Origin: Candidatus Thiodictyon intracellulare
GTDB taxonomy: Bacteria; Pseudomonadota; Gammaproteobacteria; Chromatiales; Chromatiaceae
DNA: 6,664 nt
Direction of reading: 5' to 3'
Assembly: GCA_016292295.1 (NCBI GenBank)
Contig: JADNEJ010000453.1
Span: 1 to 6,664, forward strand
Position numbers and translations under genes: made by a program. This document shows positions 5,465 through 6,664 of this stretch, in pieces. Within the stretch, counting starts at the first letter, position 1. Each line of letters opens with the position of its first letter. The notes under the pieces are model-generated. The model saw nothing but the letters and a program-made list of their open reading frames with translations. It had not been told where the DNA came from and ran no database searches.

Positions 5465-6440
5465 GCGCGAACCAGGACGTTTCGCCCTGCGCGCTTCGCC
5501 GTCCCCGTCGCTGGGCCGGCCTGACAGGTGGGACACCGGTAGGTCGAGCGGGGATGGCGCCCGGGTTGGTCGCGCCGAATGGACGCGCCGCAACGCAAGC
5601 AAGGCCTGGCGGCACGCCCATAGGCCTGGAGCGCACCGCGGCCATCATCGGGCCAGCGGGTACGGCGCGGCCCGCCGTGCAGATTTTCGTTGATTAAAGC
5701 CCCCGCTATGCTGTATACTTGCATAATATGTTCATGTGACAGGTCAGCAAGCCGCAACAGTGGCGAATAGCGGCCGATGAACAGCACCTACAGATTTGTA
5801 GGTGCTGCCGGTCCCGGCCGCGACCCGCTGATCCAGCAACAGGTCCACCGCCGGTGTGTCACCCGGGAGCAGGTCCCGGGCTCGCTCGGGCAGGCGAGCG
5901 GGTTGCGCTAACTCACAACTCATGGATCATGTCCGGCCCCAGACGGCGGTACTGGTCTAACGCTGAAAACCCTTGGGCGCGCATCAGTTCCACCTCGCGA
6001 GCATTGAAGCAGACGTACACCCGGCCGGCCTTGATCATAAATCCGCCCAAGGCCGGTCGGCCCATGTGGGTTTTCGCGCGCAAGACCATGTTCTGCAAGA
6101 GAGCGGCGACGCTGAGACTGAACAAGGTGGGCGGAATTATAATCAAGGCCCACCCGGCAGCTCAGTTCCAGCACCAGCGACGTTTGGCCCGGCGGCTTCT
6201 GCCAGGGTTCGTCCAGCACATAGTGATGCCAAGAGCCATAAAGCCCTCAGGTGGCTGAGCAGGCAGTGACTATCATCCAGATCGATGCAAAGGTATTTGG
6301 GTGTTTGCCACGGCTGGTGACACACTAGACCCGGCACCCGCTCAGATCCGGCAGGGCCTGCCGCGGCACCCGGATCGACGCCCCGTAAGCCACCGGCCCA
6401 GCATCACGGCCAGGGTGTGAACAGTATTTCCTTCAGGCAT
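5422..6440 (-). pseudogene. Fpg/Nei-family DNA glycosylase pseudogene (Nei2-like), with MITE
   Basis: Fpg/Nei enzymes excise oxidised bases through an N-terminal proline. Reading down from ATG at 6440-6438 gives MPEGNTVHTLAVMLG, with the catalytic Pro2-Glu3 and a start typical of Nei2-type proteins. Frame changes follow: a lost G near 6387-6390 (then SIRVPRQALPDLSGCRV, a TAG at 6327-6325, and SRGKH with the conserved Lys), a small insertion near 6298-6303 (then YLCIDLDDSHCLLSHL), and an extra base near 6248 (then GLYGSWHHYVLDEPW). MITE copy 3 interrupts LELSCRV/YVCFNAREVELMRAQG. A 7-bp near-duplication (GAGTTGT) shifts frame before LAQPARLPERARDLLPG. The helix-two-turn-helix region LLLDQRVAAGTGSTYKS has lost the usual GNVYKSE residues and gains one base. 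The C-terminal frame (from about 5787) reads LFIGRYSPLLRLADLSHEH and ends in a C4 zinc finger, CLRC...CPTC, as in Fpg/Nei. The frame closes at TAG 5424-5422; the ancestral stop may be earlier. Family call is strong, subfamily less so; not functional. Confidence 0.85.
6027..6150. mobile_element. MITE copy 3, inside the DNA glycosylase pseudogene
   Basis: A 124-bp copy of the element at 1885-2008, about 90% alike. The left repeat 6027-6048 begins GGCCTTGATCATAAATCC and the right repeat 6129-6150 ends ATTATAATCAAGGCC; 19 of the 22 end bases pair. An exact 8-bp target duplication, CACCCGGC, lies at 6018-6025 and 6151-6158, again with one extra C (6026) on the left. Excision with one target copy joins the glycosylase frame as LELSCRVYVCFNARE. 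The host gene runs on the opposite strand. Confidence 0.93.
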
Positions 6441-6664
6441 AGCGCGAGCGCGACTCCAGATTGGGACGCGGATCCACATGTGACGGGGTTTGCAGAGTAA
6501 TTCCATAAAATTAGCGCTAACGCGCTGTTTTAATTTACAATATCACCGATTAATTTACCCCAGACGAGGTTTGCCGCCATGATCCTAAAGCCGAAGTAAA
6601 TGCAATCTTTTTTTTTGAACAACAATTTATTTGTCAAATTTGAAAATATCTATACTCCACTGAA
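6441..6664. other. AT-rich non-coding end upstream of the glycosylase pseudogene
   Basis: The 224 bp upstream of the minus-strand pseudogene turn sharply AT-rich after about 6500, with a run of nine T at 6607-6615. On the minus strand TTGACA (6636-6631) resembles a -35 box, but no good -10 follows. An ATG near 6505 is in frame with the glycosylase start, but family members begin at MPEG, so 6440 is preferred. No gene is seen; the composition change may mark the edge of another mobile element or a promoter region. Confidence 0.4.
6513..6531 (+). terminator. possible intrinsic terminator
   Basis: AGCGC (6513-6517), loop TAAC, GCGCT (6522-6526), then GTTTTA. The flanks ATAAAATT and GTTTTAAT extend the symmetry with mismatches, so it could act in both directions. 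The GC stem is only 5 bp and the T run is short. No plus-strand gene directly precedes it, which weakens the call. Confidence 0.35.

Noticed and set aside
5461..5697. Open plus-strand frames of 78 codons after the rimK-neighbour gene
   Set aside because: They are antisense to the zinc-finger end of the glycosylase pseudogene and look like GC-rich shadow frames.
5690..5719. Promoter-like TTGATT, 18 bp, TATACT on the plus strand
   Set aside because: It lies within minus-strand coding sequence (MQVYSIAGALINENLHGG) and no plus-strand gene follows.
5782..5807. Perfect 11-bp inverted repeat, CAGCACCTACA-gatt-TGTAGGTGCTG, resembling a terminator or a transposon-end hairpin
   Set aside because: It has no T run on either strand and lies inside the glycosylase reading (STYKS...VLF), so it is probably produced by coding sequence plus a one-base insertion.
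5854..6269. Plus-strand open frames of 98-134 codons
   Set aside because: They cross MITE copy 3 and are antisense to the glycosylase; no protein family is apparent.
1..6664. CRISPR array, tRNA, rRNA or riboswitch
   Set aside because: No regularly spaced short repeats, tRNA cloverleaf, rRNA segment or riboswitch core was seen; the only repeats are the IS630 copies and the MITEs.

Overview
The window looks like a degraded stretch of a GC-rich proteobacterial chromosome. The two intact genes are lspA (lipoprotein signal peptidase) and rimK (ribosomal protein S6 glutamate ligase). RimK matches the gammaproteobacterial (E. coli) form residue for residue at its catalytic positions. A sulfur-oxidising or Chromatiales-like gammaproteobacterium is my guess, inferred from overall flavour only.

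Layout: (i) 1-246, the 3' end of an IS630-family insertion sequence; (ii) 247-317, an AT-rich spacer; (iii) about 318-1564, a second, dead copy of the same IS630-type element; (iv) 1567-2092, a vapC (PIN-domain toxin) pseudogene abutting the IS and split by a 124-bp miniature inverted-repeat element (MITE); (v) 2225-2749, intact lspA; (vi) 2746-3799, an unrecognised gene of about 350 codons, coupled to lspA by an ATGA overlap and broken by a one-base insertion and two amber codons; (vii) 3809-4714, intact rimK; (viii) 4730-5464, an unrecognised gene of about 201 codons, broken by two amber codons and a second MITE; (ix) 6440-5422 on the minus strand, an eroded Fpg/Nei-type DNA glycosylase pseudogene containing a third MITE; (x) 6441-6664, an AT-rich non-coding end with a possible terminator.

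lspA, the 350-codon gene, rimK and the 201-codon gene are co-directional and tightly spaced (overlap of 4, gaps of 9 and 15), so they were probably one operon. Only the two genes of known housekeeping function still read through. The most notable structure is the MITE family: three copies about 90% alike, with 22-bp terminal inverted repeats and 8-bp target duplications, each inside a different gene. Removing each element with one target copy restores the host reading frame, which identifies the broken genes and gives the exact insertion sites. A second curiosity is that all five premature nonsense codons in the reconstructed host genes are TAG, while four of the five plus-strand host genes, and the original end of vapC, terminate in TGA; decay by CAG-to-TAG transition is the simplest explanation.
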